From NCBI RefSeq assembly GCF_019396345.1, contig NZ_JAHKRM010000014.1, positions 248,001-312,000 on the forward strand: a stretch of 64,000 nt of DNA. Reading direction: 5' to 3'. The notes beneath the pieces are model-generated. The model ran no database searches. It saw nothing but the letters and a program-made list of their open reading frames with translations, and was not told the origin of the DNA. The stretch comes from Nonomuraea guangzhouensis. Lineage in GTDB: Bacteria > Actinomycetota > Actinomycetes > Streptosporangiales > Streptosporangiaceae. Both the position numbers and the translations under genes were made by a program. Positions 50,517 through 61,617 of this stretch are shown here, piece after piece (within the stretch, counting starts at the first letter, position 1; every line of letters begins with the position of its first letter).

Positions 50517-52541
50517 CTAGGTCAAGGACGTCAGAACGTAGGCACCCACGAGTTCTTCCTTGCCCTTGAGGCTCAGCTTGCCCAGAGAGTTCACCGTGAC
50601 GCCGGCACCCAGTTGCCTGCGGGTCGTCTCGCCGATCACCACCGTGCCCGGTTCGGCGAGGCCCTGCAGCCTGGCGGCCACGTTCACGCAGTCGCCCATC
50701 GCGTTGAAGCCGCGCAGCTCCGGGCTGCCGATGTTGCCGACCAGGGCGGGACCGGTGTTGACGCCGACGCGGAACGTCGGCCACGCCTCCGCGTCCTCCC
50801 GCTTCCAGGCGATCTCCTCGGCCACCTCGGCGGCGGCCTCCTGCATGGCCAGGGCCGCCCGGCAGGCCGCCCTGGCGTGGCCGGTCTGCGTGGCCGGGGC
50901 GTTGAACAGGGCGAGCAGCGCGTCGCCGACGAACTGCACGATCGTGCCGCCGTTGGTCAGGATGCAGGGCACCGCGGCCGTGTGATAGCGGTTGAGCATC
51001 TCGACGATCTCGCCGGGCGTGACCCGCTCAGAGAACGTGGTGAAGCCCTTGAGGTCGGCGAAGAGCGCGGTGAGCTCCTTCATCTGGCCGCCGAGCGCCG
51101 CCTGGGCGGGGTCGGCGAGCAGGGCGGCGGCCACGTCGGGCGACATGTACTGCCGGAACAGGGTGTTGAGCTCCTGGTAGAGACGGGCGTTCTCGAGGGA
51201 GATCGAGAGCTGCCCGGCCAGGGTGGCGGCCAGCGCCTCGTCCTGCGACGTGCGGCCGACCGGCACCTCCAGCACGCCCGCCAGGTGGCCCTTGACGGTC
51301 AGCGGGAAGGCGAACAGGTTGTCGCGCCTGATCGGGGCGTCGCCGGAGAACTCGTACTCGCGCGAGCCGATCTGCGTCCTGCCGTCGGCGACCAGGCCGA
51401 TCCGCACGTCGCCGTACGCCTGGCGGACGCGTTCCAGTGCGGAGGCCAGGAGGTCGGTCTCGGACAGGTGCACGCGGGTCTGGGCGCTCACCGCCACCAG
51501 AGCGCCCAATCGCTGGGAGAGCTCGCGCTCGCTGGCCAGCGCCTCGCCGGCCCGGTCGAGGATCGCGGTCTGCCCCTCGGTGAGCCGGAACTTGCCCGAC
51601 AGCCGGGTCGCCGCCAGCGGCTCGCCGCGCCGTACGTGCTCGACCAACTCCTCCAGGACCTCGTCGTACTGCCGCTGGATGCGGGCCACGGTCGCCGACA
51701 GCGCCACCGAGTCGAACAGCCCGGCGCTCGACCCCTCACGCATGAACTGCAGGTACGCGCTGTAGGCGACGAAGACGAAGGCCAGCGTCAGCAGGAAGTG
51801 CCACTCCCACCAGGACAGGTGCCAGTTGAGCTGCGACATCCCGGCGATCATGGCCTCGGCGAGCAGCGCGTAGGCGGTGATCAGGCTGACCAGCATGGCC
51901 GACGGCCGCTGCCTGTGCAGCTGGAACATCATCACGCTGGCCGCGCCGTACAGGCCCAGGCCCGGCAGCGACAACCAGACGAGCCAGTCGACCGGCTCCT
52001 TGAGCGGTGGCTCGCTGAGCGGCGTCAGCCCCGGGACCAGCGAGGCCACTCCCCAGAGGATCATGAACCCGAAGAGCACGCCCCGGATGACGTGCTGGGA
52101 CTTCAGTACGGTCGCCGCCGCCCGCTCGCCCAGCGGAAAGGCCGAGACGAACGCGAACGCCGAGGCGATCGTGAGCCCGACCTGCTGCCCGAGGTCGAAC
52201 CCCATCGATCCGGTGGGCAGGATGATCTGCGGCGTGGCCATGCCGTGCAGGAAGAAGAACCCGGCGCTGGCCAGGAACACCATGGAGACCAGGAAGAGCC
52301 GGGCGTCCTGCCGTCTGCGTGACGCTTCGCTGATCATGGTGCCGAGCACCACGTTGAGGCCGGCCACCGCGATGATCATCCAGAAGTGGCTGGAGTGGTG
52401 CTCCCACATGATGTTGAGGTGGTCCTGGGCCAGCAGCAGCCAGAGGCCGAGCAGCGGCAGGACCAGATGGATGGCCCAGACCACCCCGCGCACCGGCTGC
52501 GTGGCAGGAGGGAGGTAGGGACTGGCGGTCGGCAAGGTCAT
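50517..52541 (-). CDS. Membrane-anchored class III nucleotide cyclase with GAF domain
   Basis: The 674-residue protein has about seven N-terminal transmembrane helices, a central GAF-like domain (about 345-480) and a C-terminal cyclase catalytic domain. Metal-binding Asp496 (ALFADLKGFTTF) and Asp540 (QFVGDALLALF), and transition-state Asn620/Arg624 (VNVAAR), are present. The purine-selecting Lys/Asp pair is replaced by Gln536 and Asn613. The same Gln-Asn pair is reported in Mycobacterium tuberculosis Rv0386, an adenylyl cyclase with guanylyl side activity. The Crp gene follows directly. Confidence 0.9.
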   Translation of the reverse strand: MTLPTASPYLPPATQPVRGVVWAIHLVLPLLGLWLLLAQDHLNIMWEHHSSHFWMIIAVAGLNVVLGTMISEASRRRQDARLFLVSMVFLASAGFFFLHGMATPQIILPTGSMGFDLGQQVGLTIASAFAFVSAFPLGERAAATVLKSQHVIRGVLFGFMILWGVASLVPGLTPLSEPPLKEPVDWLVWLSLPGLGLYGAASVMMFQLHRQRPSAMLVSLITAYALLAEAMIAGMSQLNWHLSWWEWHFLLTLAFVFVAYSAYLQFMREGSSAGLFDSVALSATVARIQRQYDEVLEELVEHVRRGEPLAATRLSGKFRLTEGQTAILDRAGEALASERELSQRLGALVAVSAQTRVHLSETDLLASALERVRQAYGDVRIGLVADGRTQIGSREYEFSGDAPIRRDNLFAFPLTVKGHLAGVLEVPVGRTSQDEALAATLAGQLSISLENARLYQELNTLFRQYMSPDVAAALLADPAQAALGGQMKELTALFADLKGFTTFSERVTPGEIVEMLNRYHTAAVPCILTNGGTIVQFVGDALLALFNAPATQTGHARAACRAALAMQEAAAEVAEEIAWKREDAEAWPTFRVGVNTGPALVGNIGSPELRGFNAMGDCVNVAARLQGLAEPGTVVIGETTRRQLGAGVTVNSLGKLSLKGKEELVGAYVLTSLT

Positions 52542-52764
52542 CCTCCGTGGAGTACGTGCGCCCCCGAACAGTCCCGATTATCCACGGCCGACAGGGCCTA
52601 CGACTGCGTCCTTTTCCCCACAGCCGACTTTCATGACTCGTCAAGTAGCGTCATACGCATTGTCGCGTGATGAACACGTTATGTAGTTCTTGTCATCCCT
52701 TGGAACGTTTGAAACGTGATTCTCATGCTCACCCTGAGCAACACACGTTCCTCGGAGGAAACCC

Positions 52765-53655
52765 GTGGCTATCAAGATTCGCGGTGGGCGCACGCTCACC
52801 CTCGCCACTGTCGGCGCACTGGCCGTGTCGCTCCTCGCCGTCGGCGGAGTCGCCACCGCGTCGTCGGCGGGAGAGGTGTACGCCTGCGTGCACAAGAAGT
52901 CGCGGTACGTCCGCATCCTCAACCCCACCACTCCGTGCAAGAAGACGGAGATCCGGATGGTGATCGGTGGCGGCGGTCAGTCGACGACCACGATCACGGA
53001 GGGCACCAAGGGCGACACCGGCCCGCAGGGCCCGAAGGGTGACACCGGCCTCCAGGGCAGGCAGGGCTTCCCCGGTAAGAACGGCAAGAACGGCAAGGAT
53101 GGCCTGCCGGGCAAGGACGGCCTTCCGGGTAAGAACGGCACCGACGGCAAGGACGGCCTGCCCGGCAAGAACGGCACCGACGGCGTCGACGGCAAGGACG
53201 GCAAGGACGGCCTGCCGGGCAAGGTCGGTGCCGATGGCAAGGACGGCAAGGACGGTCTGAACGGTAAGGACGGCAAGGACGGCGCCGACGGCAAGAACGG
53301 GCTCCCGGGCAAGGACGGCGCCGACGGCAAGAACGGCAAGGACGGCCTGCCCGGTAAGGACGGCAAGGACGGCAAGGACGGCGTCGACGGTAAGGGCATC
53401 ACCTACACGACCTACACCCGTTCGAACTCCTTCAGCTCCGGCAGCGGCTCCGTCTCCTGCACCAGCGGCGACGTCGCGACCGGCGGCGGCTTCTCCATCA
53501 ACGGCGGTGGCAACGTCACCAGCAGCGCCCCCAACGGGGGGTCGGGCTGGTCGGTCACCGCGGTCAAGGACGACAACAACAACGTGGCCACCCAGAGCAG
53601 CGGCAACCACGGCGTGAGCGGCACCGTCTACGTGGTCTGCCTCAAGAAGTCCTGA
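52765..53655 (+). CDS. Secreted collagen-like protein
   Basis: The 296-residue protein has a signal peptide (LTLATVGALAVSLLAVGGVA), a short Cys-containing head (YACVHKKSRYVRILNPTTPC), then about 45 Gly-X-Y triplets (GDTGPQGPKGDTGLQGRQ, then many GKDGLPGKDG and GKNGTDGKDG) and a globular C-terminal domain with two Cys (GSVSCTSGDVATGGGFSING; YVVCLKKS). The repeat should form a triple helix stabilised by Lys-Asp pairs, with surface or matrix roles likely. GTG 52765 has GGAGGAAACCC upstream. Confidence 0.92.
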   Translation: MAIKIRGGRTLTLATVGALAVSLLAVGGVATASSAGEVYACVHKKSRYVRILNPTTPCKKTEIRMVIGGGGQSTTTITEGTKGDTGPQGPKGDTGLQGRQGFPGKNGKNGKDGLPGKDGLPGKNGTDGKDGLPGKNGTDGVDGKDGKDGLPGKVGADGKDGKDGLNGKDGKDGADGKNGLPGKDGADGKNGKDGLPGKDGKDGKDGVDGKGITYTTYTRSNSFSSGSGSVSCTSGDVATGGGFSINGGGNVTSSAPNGGSGWSVTAVKDDNNNVATQSSGNHGVSGTVYVVCLKKS

Positions 53656-53665
53656 CACACCGAAC

Positions 53666-53691
53666 GAGGGCCGGTGCGATCACCGGCCCTC
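53666..53691. terminator. Perfect hairpin between collagen-like gene and purL
   Basis: GAGGGCCGGTG, loop CGAT, and CACCGGCCCTC form an 11-bp perfect stem between the convergent genes. It can end both transcripts. Confidence 0.85.
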
Positions 53692-53701
53692 GCGCGAAAC
53701 C

Positions 53702-56628
<2,927 letters not shown>

Positions 56629-56764
56629 GTCTTGCGTCTCCTCCAGCGTTTCGTGGTGTGCACAGCAAGGCTATCTGGTGCTCGTCCATGCCACTCAACG
56701 GCGTCACGCACACACGCCTGGAGACGGGCCGTCGGGACGGCCCGTTGCGGGGTTGAGAGTTCGG

Positions 56765-57202
56765 CTAGACCGCGGCCAGCTCGCGGGAGCGGCGGTTCGC
56801 CGTTTCCTCCCAGGCGAGGGTCTTGCGGAGGTGGACCGTGGTGCCACGGCCGGGAGTGATGCCGAAGGAGATCTCATCCACGACCGAGCGCATGATCAGC
56901 AGGCCGCGGCCGTTCTCGGTGTCGGGGGGTGGAAAGGTCAGGGGCATCGAGGGGATGCCGACGCCGTTGTCGACGACGCGTACATCGCAGCGGCCGGAGC
57001 CGATCGAGGCCGTGACCTCGTAACGGTTGGCCGGGCCGCCGTGGCGTACCGCGTTGGAGCACGCCTCGGAGACCGCGAGCAGCATGTCGGAGATGCACGC
57101 CTCGCTCACGTTGAGCGAACGCATCGCATCTCCCAGCACTCGCCTGACCATCGGTATGCCGATCGCATCCCGGGGCAGCGCCAACGAGAACTCAATATCC
57201 AC
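56765..57202 (-). CDS. RsbW-like serine kinase/HATPase
   Basis: The 145-residue protein is a stand-alone HATPase_c domain: N box LLAVSEACSNAVRHGGP, then RCDVRVVDNGVGIP and GRGLLIMRSVVDEI. Single-domain proteins of this type in actinomycetes are anti-sigma factors or kinases acting on STAS-domain antagonists. No sigma factor or antagonist gene lies nearby. It is on the purine strand between purS and purQ, which is unusual for that operon. The start is ATG 57202. Confidence 0.88.
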   Translation of the reverse strand: MDIEFSLALPRDAIGIPMVRRVLGDAMRSLNVSEACISDMLLAVSEACSNAVRHGGPANRYEVTASIGSGRCDVRVVDNGVGIPSMPLTFPPPDTENGRGLLIMRSVVDEISFGITPGRGTTVHLRKTLAWEETANRRSRELAAV

Positions 57203-57373
57203 CGGACTCCTCCGGGCTCCGGAATGTCACCTGGAGTAGGTTTCCCCGTGAAATCGGGGCTAACCGCAAAATCACGTTGTTGTTATTTAGTGTTGGCAAG
57301 CTCGTGGCATTGTGGCACGCCCGAACCGGACTTTAGCCGGTCGCGGGTATTTCCAGGCGTCAAATGTGCCGTT

Positions 57374-57619
57374 CTACGGTTCGACGCGCACGGTGTAGTC
57401 CTCGATGACGGTGTTGGCCAGCAGGGTCTCGGCCATCTTTCGGACGTCCGCAAGTGCCGCCTCGTCGGCCGGCCCCTCCAGGTCGACCTCGAAGCGCTTG
57501 CCCTGGCGTACGGCTGCGACTCCGGAGAAGCCCAGCCTGGGCAGTGCGCGGGCGATGGCCTGGCCCTGCGGATCAAGAATCTCGGGCTTCAGCATGACGT
57601 CTACGATGACGCGCGCCAC
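57374..57619 (-). CDS. purS: Phosphoribosylformylglycinamidine synthase, PurS subunit
   Basis: The 81-residue protein (MARVIVDVMLKPEILDPQGQ, then KRFEVDLEG and LLANTVIEDYTVRVEP) has the small PurS fold that bridges PurQ and PurL. Start GTG 57619 has GGAGGAACGCA. A 171-bp gap with the hairpin CCCCG-TGAAAT-CGGGG (57244-57259) and then the ATPase gene separate it from purQ. It is divergent from the E1alpha gene. Confidence 0.95.
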   Translation of the reverse strand: MARVIVDVMLKPEILDPQGQAIARALPRLGFSGVAAVRQGKRFEVDLEGPADEAALADVRKMAETLLANTVIEDYTVRVEP

Positions 57620-57846
57620 TGCGTTCCTCCTGGATGCGGCGGGAGTTGGGAAAGCCAGCCTACCGGCGCGTGTGGCAGGCAACACAACGGGAAGTGGGAG
57701 GGGATGGGGGCTTGCGCGAAGGGCTGTGACGTCTGCCACGATGTCCCCAAACGCGTACGAACCACCACCACATGGTCCGACGCTCGAAAGGCTGGCCTAA
57801 GGTGGCAACCCCATCGACCCCGGCCCTGACCGCACAGGAGTGGCAC

Positions 57847-58938
57847 GTGACACTCGACGCCTCTCGTGGTGCGCAAGCACCCCCGGAGCTCGTCCAGCTC
57901 CTCACCCCCGAGGGTGAGCGGGTCGAGCATCCCGACTACGACATCGATCTCAAGCCAGAAGAGGTCAGGTCCCTCTATCGCGACCTCGTGCTCGTCCGGC
58001 GCATCGACCTGGAGGCCGTCGCGCTGCAGCGGCAGGGCGAGCTCGGCATCTGGGCGTCGCTGCTCGGCCAGGAGGCCGCGCAGATCGGCTCCGGCCGGGC
58101 GCTGACCGACGCGGACATGGCCTTCCCCACCTACCGTGAGCACGGAGTGGCCTGGTGCCGTGACGTCGACCCGGTGAAGCTGCTCGGCCTGTTCCGCGGG
58201 GTGAACCATGGTGGATGGGACCCCAAGGAGCACAACTTCCACCTGTACACGATCGTGATCGGCAGCCAGACCCTGCACGCTGTCGGCTACGCGATGGGCG
58301 TCCAGCGCGACGACGCGACAGCGGCCGTGATCGCCTACTTCGGCGACGGCGCCAGCTCCCAGGGCGACGTGAACGAGTCATTCGTCTGGGCCAGCGTGTT
58401 CAACGCGCCGATCGTGTTCTTCTGCCAGAACAACCAGTGGGCCATCTCCGAGCCGCTGGAGAAGCAGAGCCGCATCCCCCTCTACCGCCGGGCCTCCGGG
58501 TTCGGCTTCCCCGGCATCCGGGTCGACGGCAACGACGTGTTCGCCTGCCTCGCCGTGACCAAGCAGGCGCTCAAGAACGCCCGCGAAGGCCAGGGCCCGG
58601 TGCTCATCGAGGCGTTCACGTACCGGATGGGCGCCCACACCACCACGGACGACCCGACGCGCTACCGCGTGGCGAGCGAGCTGGAGGCGTGGAAGCTCAA
58701 GGACCCGATCGAGCGGGTCAAGGCGTACCTGTTCAAGAACGAGTTCGCCGACCAGGCCTTCTTCGACTCGGTCGAGGGCGAGGCCGACCAGCTCGGCGCC
58801 GACCTGCGCAGGCGCTGCCTGGCGATGCCCGACCCCGAACCGCTCGACATCTTCGACCACGTGTACGCCGAGCCGCACGCGCTGATCGACGAGGAACGCG
58901 CCCAGTACGCCGCTTACCTGGAGGGCTTCAGTGAGTGA
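57847..58938 (+). CDS. 2-oxo-acid dehydrogenase E1 alpha subunit
   Basis: The 363-residue ThDP-dependent subunit decarboxylates pyruvate or branched-chain 2-oxo acids together with E1beta. The ThDP motif is GDGASSQGDVNESFVWAS, with NNQWAISEP completing it; RASGFGFPGIRVDGNDVFAC and the phosphorylation-loop region TRYRV follow. Start GTG 57847 has AGGAG six bases upstream; GTG 57802 and ATG 57772 are open but lack one. The operon (E1alpha, E1beta, E2) lacks E3. Substrate is not decided by sequence. Confidence 0.92.
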   Translation: MTLDASRGAQAPPELVQLLTPEGERVEHPDYDIDLKPEEVRSLYRDLVLVRRIDLEAVALQRQGELGIWASLLGQEAAQIGSGRALTDADMAFPTYREHGVAWCRDVDPVKLLGLFRGVNHGGWDPKEHNFHLYTIVIGSQTLHAVGYAMGVQRDDATAAVIAYFGDGASSQGDVNESFVWASVFNAPIVFFCQNNQWAISEPLEKQSRIPLYRRASGFGFPGIRVDGNDVFACLAVTKQALKNAREGQGPVLIEAFTYRMGAHTTTDDPTRYRVASELEAWKLKDPIERVKAYLFKNEFADQAFFDSVEGEADQLGADLRRRCLAMPDPEPLDIFDHVYAEPHALIDEERAQYAAYLEGFSE

Positions 58939-58952
58939 GCGAAGCGAGCGAA
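58930..58952. repeat. REP-like short palindromic sequence
   Basis: GTGAGTGAGCGAAGCGAGCG and following bases repeat GAGCGAA/GCGAGCGAA units. Such sequences recur at gene ends in many actinomycete genomes. It overlaps the E1alpha stop region. Copies elsewhere cannot be checked here. Confidence 0.4.
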
Positions 58953-58998
58953 CCAATAAGCACAGCATGACTCTCATGCCGCCGACGAAGGAGGCGTC

Positions 58999-59979
58999 AT
59001 GAGCGTGCTCAGCCTGTCCAAGGCGCTCAACGAGGGCATGCGCAAGGCCATGGAGGACGACCCCAAGGTCCTCATCATGGGCGAGGACGTCGGCAAGCTC
59101 GGCGGCGTGTTCCGCGTCACCGACGGCCTGCAGAAGGACTTCGGCGAGGACCGGGTCATCGACACCCCGCTGGCCGAGTCGGGCATCATCGGCACCGCGA
59201 TCGGTCTGGCGCTGCGCGGCTACCGGCCGGTGTGCGAGATCCAGTTCGACGGCTTCGTATTCCCCGCGGCCGACCAGATCATCACCCAGCTCGCCAAGAT
59301 GCCGATGCGCTCGCTCGGCGCGATCAAGCTGCCCGTGGTCGTACGCATCCCCTGCGGCGGCGGCATCGGCGCGGTCGAGCACCACAGCGAGTCCCCCGAG
59401 GCGTACTTCACGCACACCGCCGGGCTGCGCGTGGTGGCCTGCTCCAACCCGGCCGACGCCTACACGATGATCCAGCAGGCCATCCGCTGCGAAGACCCGG
59501 TCATCTTCTTCGAGCCCAAGCGGCGCTACTGGGAGAAGGCCGAGGTCGACACCGTCGACACCGACTGGTGGACGCCCCTCGACCGGGGCCGGACCGTGCG
59601 CCAGGGCACCGACATCACGCTGATCGCCTATGGCCCGATGGTGAAGACCTGCCTGGAGGCCGCCACGGCCGCCGAGGCCGACGGGCGCTCGGTCGAGGTC
59701 ATCGACCTGCGCTCGCTCAACCCGCTCGACGCGCCGCTGGTCATGGACTCGGTACGCCGTACCGGCCGGGCCGTGGTGGTGCACGAGGCGCCGGTCAACA
59801 GCGGCTTCGGCGCCGAGCTGGCGGCCCGGATCACCGAGCAGTGCTTCTATCGGCTTGAGTCGCCGGTGCTGCGCGTCGGCGGCTTCTCCACGCCTTACCC
59901 CCCGTCGAAGCTGGAGGAGCACTACCTGCCCGACCTGGACAGAGTGCTCGACGCCGTCGACCGTGCCTTCGGCTACTGA
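58999..59979 (+). CDS. 2-oxo-acid dehydrogenase E1 beta subunit
   Basis: The 326-residue subunit completes the ThDP site with the Glu in PKVLIMGEDVGKLGGVFRVT, and has PLAESGIIGTAIGLALRGYR and the C-terminal regulatory domain (AVVVHEAPVNSGFGAELAAR). It forms an alpha2beta2 E1 with the preceding gene, 60 bp upstream. ATG 58999 has AAGGAGG. It is followed by E2 11 bp later, so the three genes are one operon. Confidence 0.95.
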   Translation: MSVLSLSKALNEGMRKAMEDDPKVLIMGEDVGKLGGVFRVTDGLQKDFGEDRVIDTPLAESGIIGTAIGLALRGYRPVCEIQFDGFVFPAADQIITQLAKMPMRSLGAIKLPVVVRIPCGGGIGAVEHHSESPEAYFTHTAGLRVVACSNPADAYTMIQQAIRCEDPVIFFEPKRRYWEKAEVDTVDTDWWTPLDRGRTVRQGTDITLIAYGPMVKTCLEAATAAEADGRSVEVIDLRSLNPLDAPLVMDSVRRTGRAVVVHEAPVNSGFGAELAARITEQCFYRLESPVLRVGGFSTPYPPSKLEEHYLPDLDRVLDAVDRAFGY

Positions 59980-59990
59980 GGAGGGGCCTC

Positions 59991-61553
59991 ATGCGACGTG
60001 AATTCAAGCTCCCCGACGTCGGCGAAGGCCTGACGGAGGCGGAGATCGTCCGCTGGCACGTCAAGGCCGGCGACGCGGTCAAGGTCAACCAGATCGTCGT
60101 GGAGATCGAGACGGCCAAGTCCATCGTCGAACTGCCGATCCCCTGGGACGGCGTGGTCTCCGGCCTGATGGCCGACGAGGGCCAGACGATCGACGTCGGC
60201 CTGCCGATCATCGCCGTCGACACGGACGAGGCGGACGACACCGCCGGCCAACCGGCCGACACCTCCGCCACCTCCGGCCGGGCGGCCGCCGCTTCCGGAG
60301 ACGAGGCCGGCCGGATCGAGGCGCTGGCGGACGACCTGGTCCCGCGCCCCCCGGCCGAGGGAGCCGTCGAACCCGGCGCCCACGGCAGCCCCGCGCCCAA
60401 GGAGGAACGCCAGGCGGTCCTGGTCGGCTACGGCGTCAAGACCGGCACCACCAAACGCCGCCCGCGCAAAGCCCGCCCTGACACGCCCTCCGGCTCCGAC
60501 CAGCCGCCGGTGATCCCGGCCGCTCCGGTCGCGAACCCGTCCCGCATCGAGGTCTCCACCGCGCCTGGCGCGGGCCCGGCGGGACGCGGCTCTGCGGAGC
60601 TCGGCGCGACGCGGGGCCCCGTGGAGGACGGCGCGGCCCAGGGTCCCGTGGGAGGCGGCGCGGCCCGTACGGACCTCAGTCCGTCGCAGGTCGCCGTCCT
60701 GGCCAAACCGCCGGTCCGCAAGCTGGCCAAGGACCTGGGTGTCGACCTGGCCGGCCTGGCGGGTTCGGGCCCTCACGGCTCGATCACCCGGGACGACGTC
60801 CACGCCGCTGCGGCGGGGCCCGCCCCTCAGGCGACTCAGGCGGCCCCCCAGCAGGGCGAGGAGCGCATCCCCGTCAAGGGCGTCCGCAAGATGACCGCCC
60901 AGGCCATGGTGGCCAGCGCGTTCACCGCCCCGCACGTCACCGAGTTCCTGCAGCTCGACGTCACCGAGACCATGGACGCGGTCCGGCGGCTGCGGACTCT
61001 CCCGGACTTCGGCGAGGTCAAGGTCTCGCCGCTGCTCCTGGTCGCCAAGGCGGTGCTCACGGCCGTCAGACGGTATCCGATGATCAACTCCTCGTGGGAC
61101 GAGGCCGCTCAGGAGATCGTGGTCAAGCACTACGTCAACCTGGGCATCGCCGCGGCCACCCCACGCGGTCTCGTCGTCCCCAACATCAAGTCCGCCCACC
61201 AGCTGTCCCTCCCCGACCTGGCCGCCGAACTGGGCCGGCTGACGGAGATCGCCAGGGCGGGCCGCACCCAACCGGCCGAGATGTCGGGTGGCACGATCAC
61301 GATCACGAACGTGGGCGTGTTCGGCGTCGACACCGGCACCCCGATCCTGAACCCGGGCGAGGCCGCCATCCTCGCCTTCGGTCAGATAAGGGACATGCCG
61401 TGGGTGGTGGACGGCGAGCTGGCGGTGCGCAAGGTCACGACACTGGCACTCTCCTTCGACCACCGGATCGTGGACGGCGAGCTGGGGTCGCTGTTCCTGC
61501 GCGACGTCGGCGCCATGCTGGAGGACCCCCTCCGCATGCTCGCCTGGAGCTGA
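59991..61553 (+). CDS. 2-oxo-acid dehydrogenase E2 acyltransferase
   Basis: The 520-residue protein has one lipoyl domain (Lys43 in EIETAKSIVELP), a long flexible linker rich in Ala/Pro/Gly, a peripheral-subunit-binding domain (PPVRKLAKDLGVDLAGLAGS, then GPHGSITRDDV) and the catalytic domain with LSFDHRIVDGELGSLF (HxxxDG). It transfers the acyl group to CoA and binds E1 and E3. A single lipoyl domain fits either a branched-chain or pyruvate complex. LpdA at 23280 could be its E3. Confidence 0.95.
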   Translation: MRREFKLPDVGEGLTEAEIVRWHVKAGDAVKVNQIVVEIETAKSIVELPIPWDGVVSGLMADEGQTIDVGLPIIAVDTDEADDTAGQPADTSATSGRAAAASGDEAGRIEALADDLVPRPPAEGAVEPGAHGSPAPKEERQAVLVGYGVKTGTTKRRPRKARPDTPSGSDQPPVIPAAPVANPSRIEVSTAPGAGPAGRGSAELGATRGPVEDGAAQGPVGGGAARTDLSPSQVAVLAKPPVRKLAKDLGVDLAGLAGSGPHGSITRDDVHAAAAGPAPQATQAAPQQGEERIPVKGVRKMTAQAMVASAFTAPHVTEFLQLDVTETMDAVRRLRTLPDFGEVKVSPLLLVAKAVLTAVRRYPMINSSWDEAAQEIVVKHYVNLGIAAATPRGLVVPNIKSAHQLSLPDLAAELGRLTEIARAGRTQPAEMSGGTITITNVGVFGVDTGTPILNPGEAAILAFGQIRDMPWVVDGELAVRKVTTLALSFDHRIVDGELGSLFLRDVGAMLEDPLRMLAWS

Positions 61554-61617
61554 CCGACGGCGACCCGCCCGCCTGACCTAGGGCGGGACCCGCTCGTCCA
61601 ACCAAGGGTCCGCTTGT

